DNA of 64,000 bases, taken from Dugong dugon. Taxonomy: Eukaryota > Chordata > Mammalia > Sirenia > Dugongidae. The DNA is taken from assembly GCA_030035585.1 (NCBI GenBank), contig CM057464.1, forward strand, positions 28,227,465 through 28,291,464, written 5' to 3'. Positions 34,331 through 47,533 of the stretch are shown here, piece after piece. Both the position numbers and the translations under genes were made by a program. How positions within the stretch are numbered: the first letter of the stretch is position 1; every line of letters starts with the position of its first letter. The notes under the pieces were generated by a model. That model was not told where the DNA came from. It was given only the letters and a program-made list of their open reading frames with translations, and made no database searches.

Positions 34331-34956
34331 CTCAGCGCAGCATTTGGGGTCTTAAAAGCCTGTAAGCAGCCATCTAAGATACTCCACTGGTCTCATCCCT
34401 TTGGAAGCAAGGGAGAACGAAGAAAAGATACAAGGAAAAGATCAGTCTGAAGGACTAATGGACCACAACTACCATGGCCTCCACCAGACTGAGTCCAGTA
34501 CATTTAGATGGTGTCCGCCTACACCACTGACTGCTCTGACAGGGATCAGAACAAAGGGTCCCAGACAGAGCTGGAGAATGTAGAACAAAATTCTAACTCA
34601 CAAAAAAAGACCAGACTTACTGGCCTGACAAAGACTGGGTAAACCCCGAGAGTATGGCCCCCTGACATCCTTTTAGCTCAGTAATGAAGTCACTCCCAAG
34701 GTTCACCCTTCAACCAAAGTTTAGACAGCCCCATAAGACAAAACGAGACTAATGGGGCACAACAGCCCAGGGACAAGGACTAGAAGGCAGAAGTGGACAG
34801 GAAAGCTGGTGATAGGGAACCCAAGGTTGAGAAGGGACAGTGTTGACATGTCGTGGGGTTGTTAACTACTGTCATAAGACAATGTGTGTACTAACTGTTT
34901 AATGAGAAAATATTTGTTCTGTAAACCTTCATCTAAAGTACAATTAAAAAAAAGAA
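34331..34956 (+). mobile_element. L1-B 3' UTR, 5'-truncated insertion
   Basis: Begins 'gcatttggggtcttaaaagc' and follows the L1-B 3' UTR to 'gtacaattaaaaaaaagaaa'. It is nested in the SINE tail. It has the simple 3' end, not the composite one at 52573. Confidence 0.9.
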
Positions 34957-34985
34957 ACTAACCCAACAGCAATGGGTTTGGTTTT

Positions 34986-35554
34986 TGTCTTATCTCAAAT
35001 TAAGAGCTAAAACGTTTTGTCACTTCTGAAAGGAATTTCAGGCATCAGTAAGAAGATGGGGGGAAATCTTTTTATGTGGGAGGGTCCATGAGAAAGTCTT
35101 GTTCATGAACTACCCCCTCCTTTTGATCTTCCAGTTTTATGTCTTCAGGCCTTTGCATATTTACCAAAACCATACCCAGGGGCTATTGAGAGAATGAAAT
35201 ATAGGTGAAAGGTAAAAATGATCTTGCGTGTTAGTGGCTTAGGGAGAAGATTTGTTGGAGAGTGAAGCAGAATATCATCTTTCTCAATATTAAGTTGTGG
35301 GATTTCACTTATCCGTGATAAAGTCCTTTTTCCCCCATCTCAACAGATAATTTAAAGTTGACTATATAATAAACCCCATTAAGAGGTCAAATACAGTACA
35401 CAATGATTTCTGATCTTAAAATGCTTCACACAGCTACTTAATCTGGCTTGCTTGAAATGACTACGTCTAATCCTTTTTAGCATCAAAAGAGAAAAGCATG
35501 AATTGAAAGTGAATGTTCTTTTCAGGAGTCTGTCGCTATTTAGGAGATAATATC
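34986..35554. other. Unassigned sequence
   Basis: No gene or recognisable repeat seen. Confidence 0.4.
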
Positions 35555-36071
35555 TATCTTAGTTACGTAGTGCTGCTATAATAGGAATACCACAAGTGGA
35601 TGACTTTAACATACAGAAATTTAGTTTCGCACAGTTTGGGAGGTTAGAAGTCCAAATTCAGAGCACCAGCTCCAGGGGACAGCTTTCTCTGTCAGCTCTG
35701 AGGGAAGGTCTTTGTCATCAATCTTCCTCTGGTCTAGGAACTTGTCAGCACAGGGCTCCAGGTCCACAGGACATGCTCCACTACTGGTTCTTCTTGCTTG
35801 GTGATAATGAGGTCCCTCTCCTCTCTGCTCACTTCTCACTTTTATATCTCAAAAAAATTGACTCAAGATACAACTTAATCCTGTAGATTAAGTCCTGCTC
35901 ATTAACACAACTGCCTCTAATCCTGCCTCATTAACATCATAGAGGTTAGGACTTACAACACGTAGGCAAATTACATCAGATCACAAAATGGAAGACAACC
36001 ACACAGTACAGGGAATCATGGCTTAGCCAAGCTGACACATATTTTATGGGGACACAATTCAATCTATAGGT
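35555..36071 (-). mobile_element. Solo LTR, MaLR/MLT1-like, diverged
   Basis: Collinear with the LTR at 57128-57653 ('agtgctgctataataggaat' to 'acacaattcaatctat'). Reversed, it starts like MLT1-type LTRs, and a reversed polyadenylation region lies near 35615. The terminal TGT and ACA are mutated and no target duplication is seen, so this copy is older or trimmed. Confidence 0.7.
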
Positions 36072-36782
36072 GTTGACCTATGCTGAGAATTAAGCTTGGC
36101 CTGAAGTGCAGTGGACCTTGAGACTAGGAGAAGAGAAAAAGAGTCAGCAAGTGATGCTGATGCATCAGAAAAGCAACAAGGAAGGGGGCAAGTAGAAGAC
36201 TTTAGCAACGGTTGTTTTTTCTTTGTTTTCTTTCATTTTTTTTTTAATGGAGTAAGAAAATTAGATGTTTCAGTCAACAAAAGGTGGAAAATAAATTGGC
36301 ATGTAAGATGAGCAGTAATAAGTAATGTATGTTTCTTACTGGAAAATAAAAATTTTAAAAAGGAATTACGTTAAAATGAAGTAGTTTTCTTTTTCATTTT
36401 TTCTCTAACTATAGCAAAACTGCAGCAGCTACAGATGTAACAGAAGTAAAACAACTGATGTTATTAGGAAGTTACAAATGCAGTTGGTTTGTTCTTCTTG
36501 GCTTTTATTTTATTAAAAAAAAGCAGTCTCTTACTTTCCATTCCATATTATGATATTGAATATCCCTGAATATGCAGTTAAAAGATCACAATGAGAATTT
36601 TTTAATAATAATCTGAAAAGACTTCTTTTTTATGAATTCACTAAGAGTAGTTAAAAAGACATTCTGAAGTTATAATCTATTTTTAACCTATTAAGAGACT
36701 AAACTAGTTAGTAATTTTTTATGTGTGCTTTATAATAAAATAGTAGCCCAGTTGTAACACTGTATTCTAATTTTATTATCAG
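36072..36782. other. Unassigned AT-rich sequence
   Basis: No gene seen. The right end (about 36700-36782) may be the 3' region of the old L1 that continues at 44347. Confidence 0.4.
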
Positions 36783-36796
36783 AAGTCTAGCACAGG

Positions 36797-38206
36797 AGGC
36801 GGGGCCAAGATGGTGGAGTAGTCAGATGCTTCCGGTGGACCCTCTTACAACGAAGACCCGAAAAACAAAGTGATTTGAGTATATATGGCAATCTGGGAGC
36901 CCTGAACATAAAAGGCAGAGTTGAGGAAGCAGACTAAGGGACAGATGGAGGGAGAAACAGTTCGGAAGCAGCGAGGAGTTGCCAGACCTGACCGAGGAAG
37001 AACCTGAGCCCTTCAGGCCTGATCAGCTCAGGGGTGAGCGGTGATGCAGGCAAGCAGCTGTGCTCAGGAAGCGCATTTTCTGCACAAGGAGAAACCCACC
37101 ACCAATGACTCTACACAGCCACCCAGAACCAGTGAGAAGCAGCCCTCCACGAAAGATAAGTACTTGTGTATGGCAAACTGCACGGATCAAAAATACCCCC
37201 CCCCTTAGGGAAAAACCTCTCTCCCATTTACCTCCCTACTCCCTGCTCGCCACTGGGTCCTGGACAGGATTCAGCATTGCTGAGTCCCCTGGGCGGGAAG
37301 TGGTATCTGTCACATGCCCGGAGCCATTCTCCCTGCCTTGGAGAGTGAACAAATTAACAAACAGGAAAAAATAAACTGCCGGCTCCCCTATGCCAGGAAC
37401 CCAGGATACGCACAACTCCATTGACTAGGCACAGACATAAGTGATCCATGGACTTTGAGTGCCTTTCCCCCTGCATAGACTTGTATGGGACGATCTTAAC
37501 AGCATAGGCCCTCATTACCGCAGTAAAACGGTATATACCGGAACTCTAACGTCAACTGTATCAGCTGTGAAGTGGCAGGTTCTTGACATTTGACACTGCT
37601 CTGCCCATTAAACAGGGTATTTGCTTACCCGCATCAGGGCCTGAGGACTGATGGCTCCACCCATGCCACCTAGCCACTTGTGAGAGGGGCCCATGAATAA
37701 GAGGTGGCCCCTGGTCCTTAGAGCCAACAGCATTAGGTGCTCATAGTCTGGCCCACCTACGCGCTCTAGGGAACAGGGACACGCCTTGCTCCTGGACACT
37801 TGGGGGCAGCTGTCAGTCCCCTGCCTTGCTCAGAGTGTGTTCCCCTGCTGCAGCCAGATGCCTGTGCCTACACCAATCACTCATGCCTGTCTAGGACTGT
37901 AGGTGACAGCCTGCACCACACACTTGGTGACCAACTACCTGGACACCTGAGCTGAATCCATACAAGAAAAGTTAATGGTCTCCTGGGATCACATAATTAG
38001 TATCAGATCTAACCACCAGGTGACAGGACGTTAGAGCTTCAAAAGTGCCAATAATCAAACTAGCTCATACGAGCAGCCTATTTGGGCATATCAAACCAAA
38101 ACAAGAAGCTAAGACACAGTAAGAAAACATAAAATAAATAAATAAATATAATAACTTATGGATGGCTCAGAGAAAGTTAATATCAAATCACATAAAGAGG
38201 TAATCC
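36797..38206 (+). promoter_or_regulatory. L1-A 5' UTR (internal promoter region)
   Basis: 1.4 kb leader with the YY1-like ccaagatggt at 36805-36814, the same phase from the start as in human L1. An (aaat)n run lies near 38127-38148, before the ORF1 start. Promoter function is inferred from L1 biology. Confidence 0.8.
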
Positions 38207-39130
38207 ATGATGGCTTCATCAAGCTCCCAAAATAAAGAATCTAGAAATTTTACAGAGGAGGAAAATTTTTTGGAATTACTGGGGGCAGAATATGAAAGAT
38301 TAATATACAGAACTCTTCAAGAAATTAGGAAAGAAGCAAAACGCAGAACAAGCAATAGAGGAAATTAAAAAGATTAGAGAAGAGCATAATGACAAATTTA
38401 ACAGGATACAAGAATCCACAGAGAGACAGCAATCAGAAATCCAGAAGATTAACAATAAAATTTCAGAATCAAACAACTCAACAGAAAGTCATAGGAGCAG
38501 AATTGAGGCAATAGAAGTCAGAATTAGTGAAATTGAAGATAAAGCACTTGACACCAACTTATTTGAGGAAAAATCAGATAAAAGATTATAAAAAATAAAG
38601 AAACCCTACGAATTACAAGGGACTCCATCAAGAGAAATAACCTACGAGTGACCGGAGTACCAGAACAGGGGGGATAACAGAAAATACAGGGAGAATTGTT
38701 GAAGATTTGTTGGCAAAAAACATCCCTGAGATTGTGTAAGATGACAAGATATCTAGCGAAGATGCTCATCAAACCCAAAAGAAAGTCACCAAGAGATATT
38801 ATAATCAAACTTGCCAAAACCAAAGATAAAGAGAGAATTTTAAGAGCGGCTACGGATAAATGAAAAGTCATCTACAAAGGAGAGTCAATAGGAATAAGCT
38901 CAGACTACTCAGCAGAAACCATGCAGACAAGAAGGCAATGAGATGATATATATAAAGACTTGAAGGAAAAAAACTGCCAGCCAAGAATTACATATCCAGC
39001 AAAACCGTCTCTCAAATATGATAGTGAAATTAGGGCATTTCCAGATAAACAGAAGTTTAGGGAATTTGCAAAAACCACACCAAAATTACAAGAAATATTA
39101 AAGGGAGTCCTCCAGTTAGAAAATCAGTAA
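38207..39130 (+). pseudogene. L1-A ORF1, broken
   Basis: Starts ATG at 38207 (MASSSSQNKESRNFTEEENF), the first ATG shared by both L1-A copies. A frameshift near 38335 breaks the early coiled coil. The coiled coil runs about 38340-38560, the RRM about 38600-38850, and the C-terminal domain (RDDIYKDLKEKNCQPRITYP) about 38940-39110, close in pattern to human ORF1p. Terminator TAA 39128-39130. Length of about 307 codons is near the usual ORF1 size. Confidence 0.88.
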
Positions 39131-39572
39131 CATCAGATAAAAAGCCAAGACTAAAACACAGGACACAGCAACCAGATATCAACCCAGATAGGGAAGTCAC
39201 AAAAGTAAATCAAAGCTAAAACAATGAAAATGGGGAAACAGATGTCAGTAAGAAAAGATGACAACATTAAAACAAAAAAGAGGGGCTTAAAAAATGTAGA
39301 TATAGATTTTTCATGTGGAAAGGGAGTCAAGGTGATATAAAGAAATAAAAGACTGGTATAAACTTAGAAAAAAAAAGGTAAATAGTAAGGTAACCATGAA
39401 GGAAACTAACAATCCTACAAACCAAAATAAAAAACTAGAAAAATATAAAGACTCAGCAAACACAAATTAATAACAATGAAAAAGAAAAAAGAAAGTACCT
39501 AAAGCAAAACAACAAGCACAGAAATTTAAGTGGAATAAAGAAACTGAACAACACGCAAAAAAAGACATCAAA

Positions 39573-42500
39573 ATGACTACACTAAACTCATACCTATAAA
39601 TAACTACGCTGAATGCAAATGGAATAAATGCACCAATAAACAGAGAGTGGCAGATTGGATAAAAGAACACAATCCCTCTATATGGTGCCCATAAGAGACA
39701 CACATTAGACTTAAAGACACAAAAAAACTAAAACTCAAAGGATGGAAAAAAATATATCAAGCAAACAACACTCAAAAGAGAGGAGTGGCAACATTAATCT
39801 CTGACAAAATAGACTTTAAAGTAAAATCCACCACAAAGGATAAGGAAGGACCCTATATAATGATTAAAGGATCAATACACAAGGAGGACATAACTATAGT
39901 AAATATTTACGCACCCAACGACAGGGCTCCAAAACACGTAAGACAAACTCTAACAGCACTGAAAAGAGAGTTAGACAGTGCCACAACAGTAGTAGGAGAG
40001 TTCAACACACCACTTTTGGTGAAGGACAGAACATCCAGAAAGAAGTTCAACAAAGACACAGAAGAGTTAAATGCTACAATCATCCAACTTGATCCCATAG
40101 ACATATACCAAACACTCCACACAAGAGCAGCCAAGTATACTTTCTTTTCCAATGTACGTGGAACATTCTCCAAAAGAGACCACATATTAGGCCATAAAGC
40201 AAGCCTTAATAAAATCAAAAGCGTCAAAATATTAGAAAGCATCTTTTCTGACCATAAAGCCATAAAAGTAGAAATCAACAACAGAAAAAGCAAGGAAAAA
40301 AACATCAAACACAGGGAAACTGAACAACACCTTGCTCAAAAACTACTGGGTTATAGAAGAAATTAACGATGGAATAAACCCATAGAATCAAACGAGAATG
40401 AAAACACATTCTACCAGAACTGCAAAAGCAGTGCTCAGAGGTCAGTCTATAGCACTAAATGCACACATCCAAAAGGAAGAAAAGGCCATCATCAAAACAT
40501 TAACCCTACAACTGGAATAAGTAGAAAGAGAGCAGCAAAAGAAGCCCTCAGGCACCAGAAGAAAGGAAATAATAAGAATTAGAGCAAAATTAAATGAAAT
40601 AGAGAATAGAAAAACAATTGAAAGACTTAACAAGACCAAAATCTGGTTCTTTGAAAAGATCAAGAAAATTGATGAACCACTGGACAAACTGACAAAAGAA
40701 AAACAGGAGAGGAAGCAGATAACCCGTATAAGAAATAAGATGGGTGATACTACAACAGATTCAACTGAAATTAAAAAGAATCATAACAGAATACTATGAA
40801 AAATTGTACTCTAACAAATTTGAAAACCTAGAGGAAATGGACAAATTTCTAGAAATTAGTCACTACCTACCTAAACTAACACAAACAGAGATAGGACTAA
40901 ATAAACCCATAAAAAAGAAGAGATTGAAAAGGTAATTTAAAAACTCCCAATAAAAAAAAGCCCTGGCCTGGATGGCTTCACTGGAGAATTCTACCAAACT
41001 TTCAAAGAAGAGTTAACACCACTACTACTAAAGGTATTAAGGAGCACAGAAAAGGATGGAATACTCGCAAACTCATTCTATGAAGCCAGCATAACCCTGA
41101 TACCAAAACCAGGTACAGACACCAAAAAAAAGAAAATTACAGACCAACATCCCTTGGGAACACTGACACAAAAATCCTCAACAAAATTCTAGCCAACAGA
41201 ATTCAGCAACATTTCAAAAAAATAATTCACCATGATCAAGTGGGATTTATACCAGGTATGCAGGGATGGTTCAACATTAGAAAAACAATCAATGTAATCC
41301 ATCACATAAATAAAACAAAAGAGAAGAACCACATGATCTTATCAATCGATGCAGAAAAGGCATTTGACAAAGTCCAACACCCATTCATGAAAAAAATTCT
41401 CAAGAAAATAGGGATAGAAGGGAAATTCCTCAATATAATAAAGTGCATTTATACAAAGCCAAGAGCCAATATCATTCTAAATGGAGAGACTTTCAAAGCA
41501 TTCCCCTTGAGAACAGGAACCAGACAAGGATGCCCTTTATCACCACTCTTATTCAACATTGTGCCGGAGGTTCTAGCCAGAGCAATTAGGCTAGAAAAAG
41601 AAATAAAGGGCATCCAAATTTGTAGGGAAGAAGTCAAAATATCTCTATTTGCAGATGATATGATCTTATACACAGAAAACCCCAAAGAATCCACAAGAAA
41701 ACTACTGTAACTAATAGAAGATTTCAGCAAAGTTTCAGGATACAAGACAAACATACAAAAATCAGTAGGATTTCTTTACACCAACAAAGAGAACCTTGAA
41801 GAGGAAATCACCAAATCAATACCATTTACAATATCCCCGAGAAGATAAAATACTTAGGAAAAAAATCTAACCAGAGACGTAAAAGATCTATACAATGAAA
41901 ACTACAAGATACTACTGCAAGAAACCAAAAGAGACCTGCATAAGTGGAAAAACATACCTTTGTCATGGATAGGAAGTCTCAGCATTGTGAAAATGTCAGT
42001 TCTACCCAAAGCGATTTACACATACAATGCAATCCCAAACCAAATTCTAACGGCATTTTTTAAGGAGATGGAGAAACAAATCACCAACTTCATATGGAAA
42101 AGGAAGAGGCCCCGAATAACTACAGCATTACTCAAGAAGAAGAACAAAGTGGGAGGCCTCGCACTACCTGATTTTAGAAACTATTATACTGCCATGGTAG
42201 TCAAAATAGCCTGGTACTGGTACAACAACAGACACAGAGACCAATGGAACAGAATTGAGAATCCAAACATAAATTCATCCACCTATGAGCAGCTGATATT
42301 TGACAAAGGCCCAAAGTCTGTTAATTGGGGAAAAGATAGTCTATTTAAAAAATGGTGCTGGCATAACTGGATATATATCTGGAAAAAACTGAAACAAGAC
42401 CCAGACCTCACACCACGCACAAAAACTCACTCAAAATGGATCAAAGACTTAAATATAAAATCAAAAATGATAAAGATCATGGAAGAAAAAACAGGGAGAA

Positions 42501-43395
42501 CACTAGGGCCCCTGATACATGGCAAAAACACAATGCGAACCATAAGTAACAATGCACAAGCACCAGAAAAGAGACCAGATCACTGGGAGCTCCTAAAAAT
42601 CAAACAGTTATGCTCATCAAAAGACTTCACCAAAAGAGTAAAAAGACAACCTACAGACTGGGAAAAAAATTTTGGCTATGACAAATCCGATCAGTGTCTA
42701 ATCTCTAAAATCTACAAGATACTGCAAAACCTCACCATCAAAAAGACAAATAACCCAATTTAAAAATGGGCAAAGGATATGAACAGGCACTTCACCAAAG
42801 AAGATATTCAGGCAGCTAACAGACACATGAAGAAATGCTCATGATGATTAGCCATTACAGAAACGCAGATAAATACTACAGTGAGATATCGTCTCACCCC
42901 AACAAGGCTAGCATTAATCCAAAAAACACAAAACAATAAATGCTGGAGAGGTTGTGGAGAAACTGGAACACATACACTGTTGGTGGGAATGTAAAATGGT
43001 ACAACCACTTTGGAAATCGATTTGGTGCTTCCTTAAAAAGCTAGAAATAGAAGTACCATACGATCCAGCAATCCTGCTCCTTGGAATATACCCTAGAGAA
43101 ATAAGAGCTGTCACATGATTAGATATATGCACACCCATGTTCACTGCAGCACCCTTCACAATAGCAACAAGATGGAAACAACCTAGGTGCCCATCAATGG
43201 ATGAATGGATAAAGAAATTATGGTATATCCACACAATGCAATACTACTCAAGGATAAAGAAGCCGTGAAACATCTTATACACGGAGGAAGTTGAAGGTCA
43301 TTATGCTGAGTGGATTTAGTCAGTCACAAAAGGATAAATATTGCATACGACCACTGTTATAAGAACTCAAGAAAAGGTTTAAACACAGAAGAAAA
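39573..43395 (+). pseudogene. L1-A ORF2, broken but well preserved
   Basis: ATG 39573, then TTLNSYL; a stop follows after seven codons. The endonuclease frame 39785-40366 (193 codons) shows YAPNDRAPK, GEFNTPLLV (Asp of GDFN changed to Glu) and SDHKAIKVEI, with the catalytic His. The RT frame 41240-41710 holds [20 protein letters not shown] and [11 protein letters not shown] (FADD 41648-41659). The frame 41960-42763 covers the thumb and linker. The final cysteine zone and [17 protein letters not shown] lie at about 42960-43220. The end is approximate. Confidence 0.92.
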
Positions 43396-43418
43396 CATTC
43401 TTTGATGGTTATGAGGCT

Positions 43419-43436
43419 GGGGACGGAGGGGGAGGG
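43419..43436 (+). promoter_or_regulatory. G-rich tract in the L1-A 3' UTR
   Basis: ggggacggagggggaggg gives four G-runs, one of only two Gs, in the purine-rich 3' UTR zone. A quadruplex is plausible. Confidence 0.6.
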
Positions 43437-44346
43437 TTATTTACTAACTAGATAGTAGATAAGAATTATCTTAGGTGAAGGGAAGGACAGCACACACTAC
43501 AGGGGAAGTCAGCATAATTGGACTAAACCAAAGCTAAGAAGTTTCCTGAATACAGTCAAACACTTTGAGGGACAGAGTAGCAGGGGTAGGGGTCTGGGGA
43601 CCAGGCTTTCAGGGGACATCTAGGTCAACTGGCATAACAAAGCTTACTAAGAAAATGTTCTGCATCCTACTTTGGTGAGTGGCATCTGGGGTCTTAAAAG
43701 CTTGCAAGCGGCCATCTAAGATGCATCAATTGGTCCCAACCACCTGGAGTAAAGGAGAATGAAGAACACCAAAGACACACGGAAAGTAGTAGCTCAAGAC
43801 AGAGAAAGTGCCACATAAACCAAAGACTTCATCAGCATGAGACCAGAAGAACTAGATGGTGCCTGGCTACCACCAATGACCACCCTGACAGGGAACACAA
43901 CAGAGTCCTGGTTGGAGCAGAAGAAAGGTGGGGTGCAGAACTGAAATTCTAGTAAGAAGACCAGACATAATGGTCTGACTGAGACTGGAGGTACCCCAGA
44001 AAGCATGGCCCCTGGATTCTCTAGCGGCCCAGAACTAAAACAATTTCTGACACCAACTTTTCAGACAGGGATTGGACTGGACTGTGGGACAAAAAGTGAT
44101 AATCGTGAGGAGTATGCCTCTTAGCTCAAGCAGATACAAGAGACTAAATGGGCAGCTTCTGTCTGGAGGTAAGATGGGAAGGCAGACAGGGTTAGGAGCT
44201 GACTGAATGGACATGGGGAATCTGATGGAAAGGAGGAGTGTACTGTCACAGTATGGGGAGAGCAATTAGAGTCATATAACAATGTATGTATAAATTTTTG
44301 TATGGGAAAAAGGAAAAAATAATAATAACTATTACCAGAAAAATAA

Positions 44347-44560
44347 AAGACTAGCACAGGTGAAATCTGAATGAAGTTTACATTTTAGTTAATAGTGATG
44401 TAACAATTCTGGTTTCTTATTTTGGCAGATGTACCTTGTTAATGTAAAATGTTAGCGTTAGGGAAAATTGAGCGCAGATTTTATGGGAACTCTCTGAATT
44501 ATCTTTATAACTTTACTGTAAATGTAAAATCATTCTAAAATAAAAATCTTATTAAAAAAA
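44347..44560 (+). repeat. Old L1 3' UTR end
   Basis: 'tagcgttagggaaaattgag', 'gggaactctctgaattatct' and 'taaaatcattctaaaataaa' follow a common old-L1 3' end, closing in an A-run near 44550. The L1-A at 36797 lies inside this older element. Confidence 0.65.
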
Positions 44561-44565
44561 AAGAG

Positions 44566-46531
44566 AGAGGTAGTTCTGGCAAAATGGCACTCTAGGCAGA
44601 AGCACCACGCCATCCCTCCACAGCAAAGATCCGAAAAACTAAGTCGAATAGAGAATACAACAATCCTGAAACCCTAAAACATCAAATGAAGACATAAAGA
44701 ACTCAGCCAAGCACCAAATGGAGTGAGAAAACTGACAGAGAAGGAGAGCAAGGAGAGATTCATGCAGAGGTCCCCTACCAGCTGACGCAGCGTGGATCTG
44801 CCATCTTGGACTCCTATCGGAGACCAGCAAACAGGGGGTACGAGAAAGCAGCTTCACAGAGCTTCCAGCGGGAGACAAAACAACTGGTAGTTTGCGATAT
44901 ACGCTTTCCCACCCCGCACCCTTCTTCACCCCCACTCAGCCTCCTCCGCTTCCCACGGCCACAATCTCTTGTCTGGGAAACACCGGCTGCTTGGATTCCA
45001 CACACCCGAACGGGTTGGCTCTCTGAGTGCCATTTGTTGGCTGCTGGTGTTACTTTTTTCCGCTTCTTTTGATTAATTCCTTACCTCTCACCACCTCCCC
45101 CTCCTTTCACTCAAATACCTGGCTCTGTGCACCATCTTTGCTTCTTCCTGAGGGGCTGCAGAGCTCTGGTAATTTCTGGTATATGCTTTCCCACTCCCTA
45201 CCCTTCTTCACCCATACTTGGGCCCCTCTGCTCTCGGCGGACACAGTCTCTTGTCCGAGAAACATTGGCTGCTTGGATTCCACCAGCCCACACTAGCTGG
45301 CTCTCTGAGTGCCATTTGTTGGCTGCTGGTGTTGCTTTTCTTCCTGCTTCTTTTTATTTCTTCCTTACCTCTCACTACCTCCCCCTCCTTTCACTCAAAT
45401 ACCTGGCTCCATGCGCCATATTTGCTTCTTCCTGAGGGGCTGTGGAGCTCTGTTCGAGTGTGAAGCTGCTTCCCGGTCTGGGCTGCCGCACTGGTGGGAC
45501 CCCAGGGCTTTTGTTTGTCTGTTTTGAATTGTTTGTTTGTTTTCTTTTCCTTTTCTTGAGTTGGGAGCCCTTTCTGGCAAGGCGGTGATGCATGGCAAGG
45601 AGACTACCCCCTTGGCTTGCACAGATGTGCAGAGGAATCCCTGAGGACATTTCTTTCTTCGTTGTTTTTTTTTTTTTTTTTCTGTTTTTTTGGGGGCTTT
45701 TCTTGTTCTTTTTTTCTTAAAATTTGTTTGTTTTCTTTTCCCTCATTTTCCCTTTTTGTCTTTCTTCATTACTCAGTTTCTCATCTCTTTATATCTTCCT
45801 TCTCTTTCTGGTCCCTGAATACCTAGCATTGTATACCTCTACGCCTTCTAGCCAGGCTGTACTGCTATACCTGAGAGCAACCTCCCCAAACCTCATAGCT
45901 ACACCGGTGGGATCCCTGGGAACTTTGCGGTTCTTTAACCTTTCCGATTATTATTTATTCATTCTTTTCTTTCTCTTCCCATCTCTGTTTTTCTCCATTT
46001 CATAGTCTCTCATCTCTCCACTCCAACGGCAAGCTCCCCTAACATTCTTTTTTGTTTGTACGTATGTTTTTAGCTCCTGTTCCTCTCTCCTCTCTCCCAT
46101 ACCCATCTTAGCTCCACACATAACAATCTCCCCGCAACATCCTGCCTACCTGCACCGTGTGCTTAACATCACACCACCAAGCAGCACAGGCACGGCCTAC
46201 TGGAACCTGCCCTGCACTGATTACCGACCTGCCCTGGTGGCTGTAGTAAGTGCCACAAACAACCTATTCTAGCAACTCCTCTTCAGTTAGACCTGCCCTG
46301 CCATACTATATCTGAGTGACTAACCCTGCCAATTGGAGAAGGAGGCGAAAGGTATTGTGCCCACAGACGAGCAAACAACAAAGAACACACAGTCTGCCCA
46401 CTCAGACATAGTCAAATTTTTTTTAAAAAGGGACGAAACAAACAAATCTACAATCAATAAATGAGAAAAATAACTACTGAATGCACTGAAGACAGCAGAC
46501 AATATCAAAACATTTACAAAAACAGGACAGG
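44566..46531 (+). promoter_or_regulatory. L1-B 5' UTR with duplicated unit
   Basis: Pyrimidine-rich leader with the YY1-like ggcaaaatggc at 44578-44588. Units 44884-45165 and 45166-45449 are tandem copies of the same about 282-bp segment (each runs from 'ctggta' through 'tttgttggctgctggtgtt' to 'gaggggctg..gagctctg'). The two sister copies have one unit each. A T-run lies at about 45665-45682. Confidence 0.85.
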
Positions 46532-47533
46532 ATGGTTCCAGTAGGCGTCCAAAATAAAACACCAGATGACTCTCCTGTGGAAGAAAATGCACTAGAAGTA
46601 CCTGATAGGGAATTCAAATCTCTAATACTCAGAATTCTCCAAGAGCTGAGGAAAAAGGCTGACAAACATGAGGAAAAAATAGACAAATTTTCATGGAAAA
46701 TACAGACAAAAAATTGGAAGAATTCAGGAAAATAATGCAGGAAAAAAATGCCAAAATAAATTCACAACTAGAAATTATACAAAGACAACAATTAGAAATC
46801 CAAAAGATAAACAACAAGACTTCAGAAATGTACGGTGTCACAGAAGGGCTGAGAAGCAGATTTGAAACGATGGAAGACAGGATCAGTGGAATTGAAGACA
46901 AACACTTGGATACAACTCTGTTTCAGGAAAACTCAGAAAAAAGAACAAAGAAAAATGAAGAGACCCTGAGAGTTATGTGGGATACAATCAAAAGCAAAAA
47001 TTTCTGAGTGATTGGAATTCCAGAACAGGGGGAGAAAACAGAAGACACAGAGAGGATCATTGAATAACTTCTGACAGAAAATTTCCCCAATATCATGAAA
47101 GATAAAAAGCTGGCCATCCAAGAAGCTCAACGAACCCCATATAGGAGAGACCCCAAAAGAAAATCACCAAGGCATATCATAATCACACTCACCAAAACCA
47201 AAGACAAACACAAGAATCCTGAGAGCAGCTCGTGAAAAATAAGAAGTCACATACAGAGGAGAAACAATAAGACTAAGCTCAGATTATTCGGCAGAAACCA
47301 TGAAGGCAAGAAGGCAATTTGATGACATATACAAAATCTTGAAAGAAAAAAACTGCCAGCCAAGAATAACATATACTGCAAAAGTCTCATTCAAATTTGA
47401 TGGTGAAATTAGGTCATTTCCAGATAAACAGAAATTAAGGGAATATGCAAAAGTCAAAGCAAACTTACAAGAATTATTAAAGGGAGTTCTTCGATCTGAG
47501 GACAAACAACTTCAGCTCACAGGCAGAATCTAG
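46532..47533 (+). pseudogene. L1-B ORF1, frameshifted, coiled coil shortened
   Basis: ATG 46532 gives MVPVGVQNKTPDDSPVEENA and stays open to about 46690. There a loss of about 21 bases and a gain of two relative to the copy at 63746 throws the frame. 46693-47007 (104 codons) resumes with the coiled coil and the RRM start, and 47300-47533 carries the C-terminal domain (ILKEKNCQPRITYTAKVSFK). TAG 47531-47533. 334 codons if unbroken, within the L1 ORF1 size range. Confidence 0.9.

Larger units (their letters stand above)
36797..44346 (+). mobile_element. Full-length L1-A, about 7.55 kb
   Basis: Complete structure from 'aggcggggccaagatggtgg' to the A-rich tail at 44317-44346. A 14-bp duplication with one mismatch (aagtctagcacagg 36783-36796; aagactagcacagg 44347-44360) flanks it. 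Same family as 15667-23243. ORFs are broken but keep longer frames than those of the nested copy, up to 267 codons. Confidence 0.97.

Noticed and set aside
41960..42763. 267-codon frame as an independent gene
   Set aside because: It is the thumb/linker part of L1 ORF2, broken on both sides.
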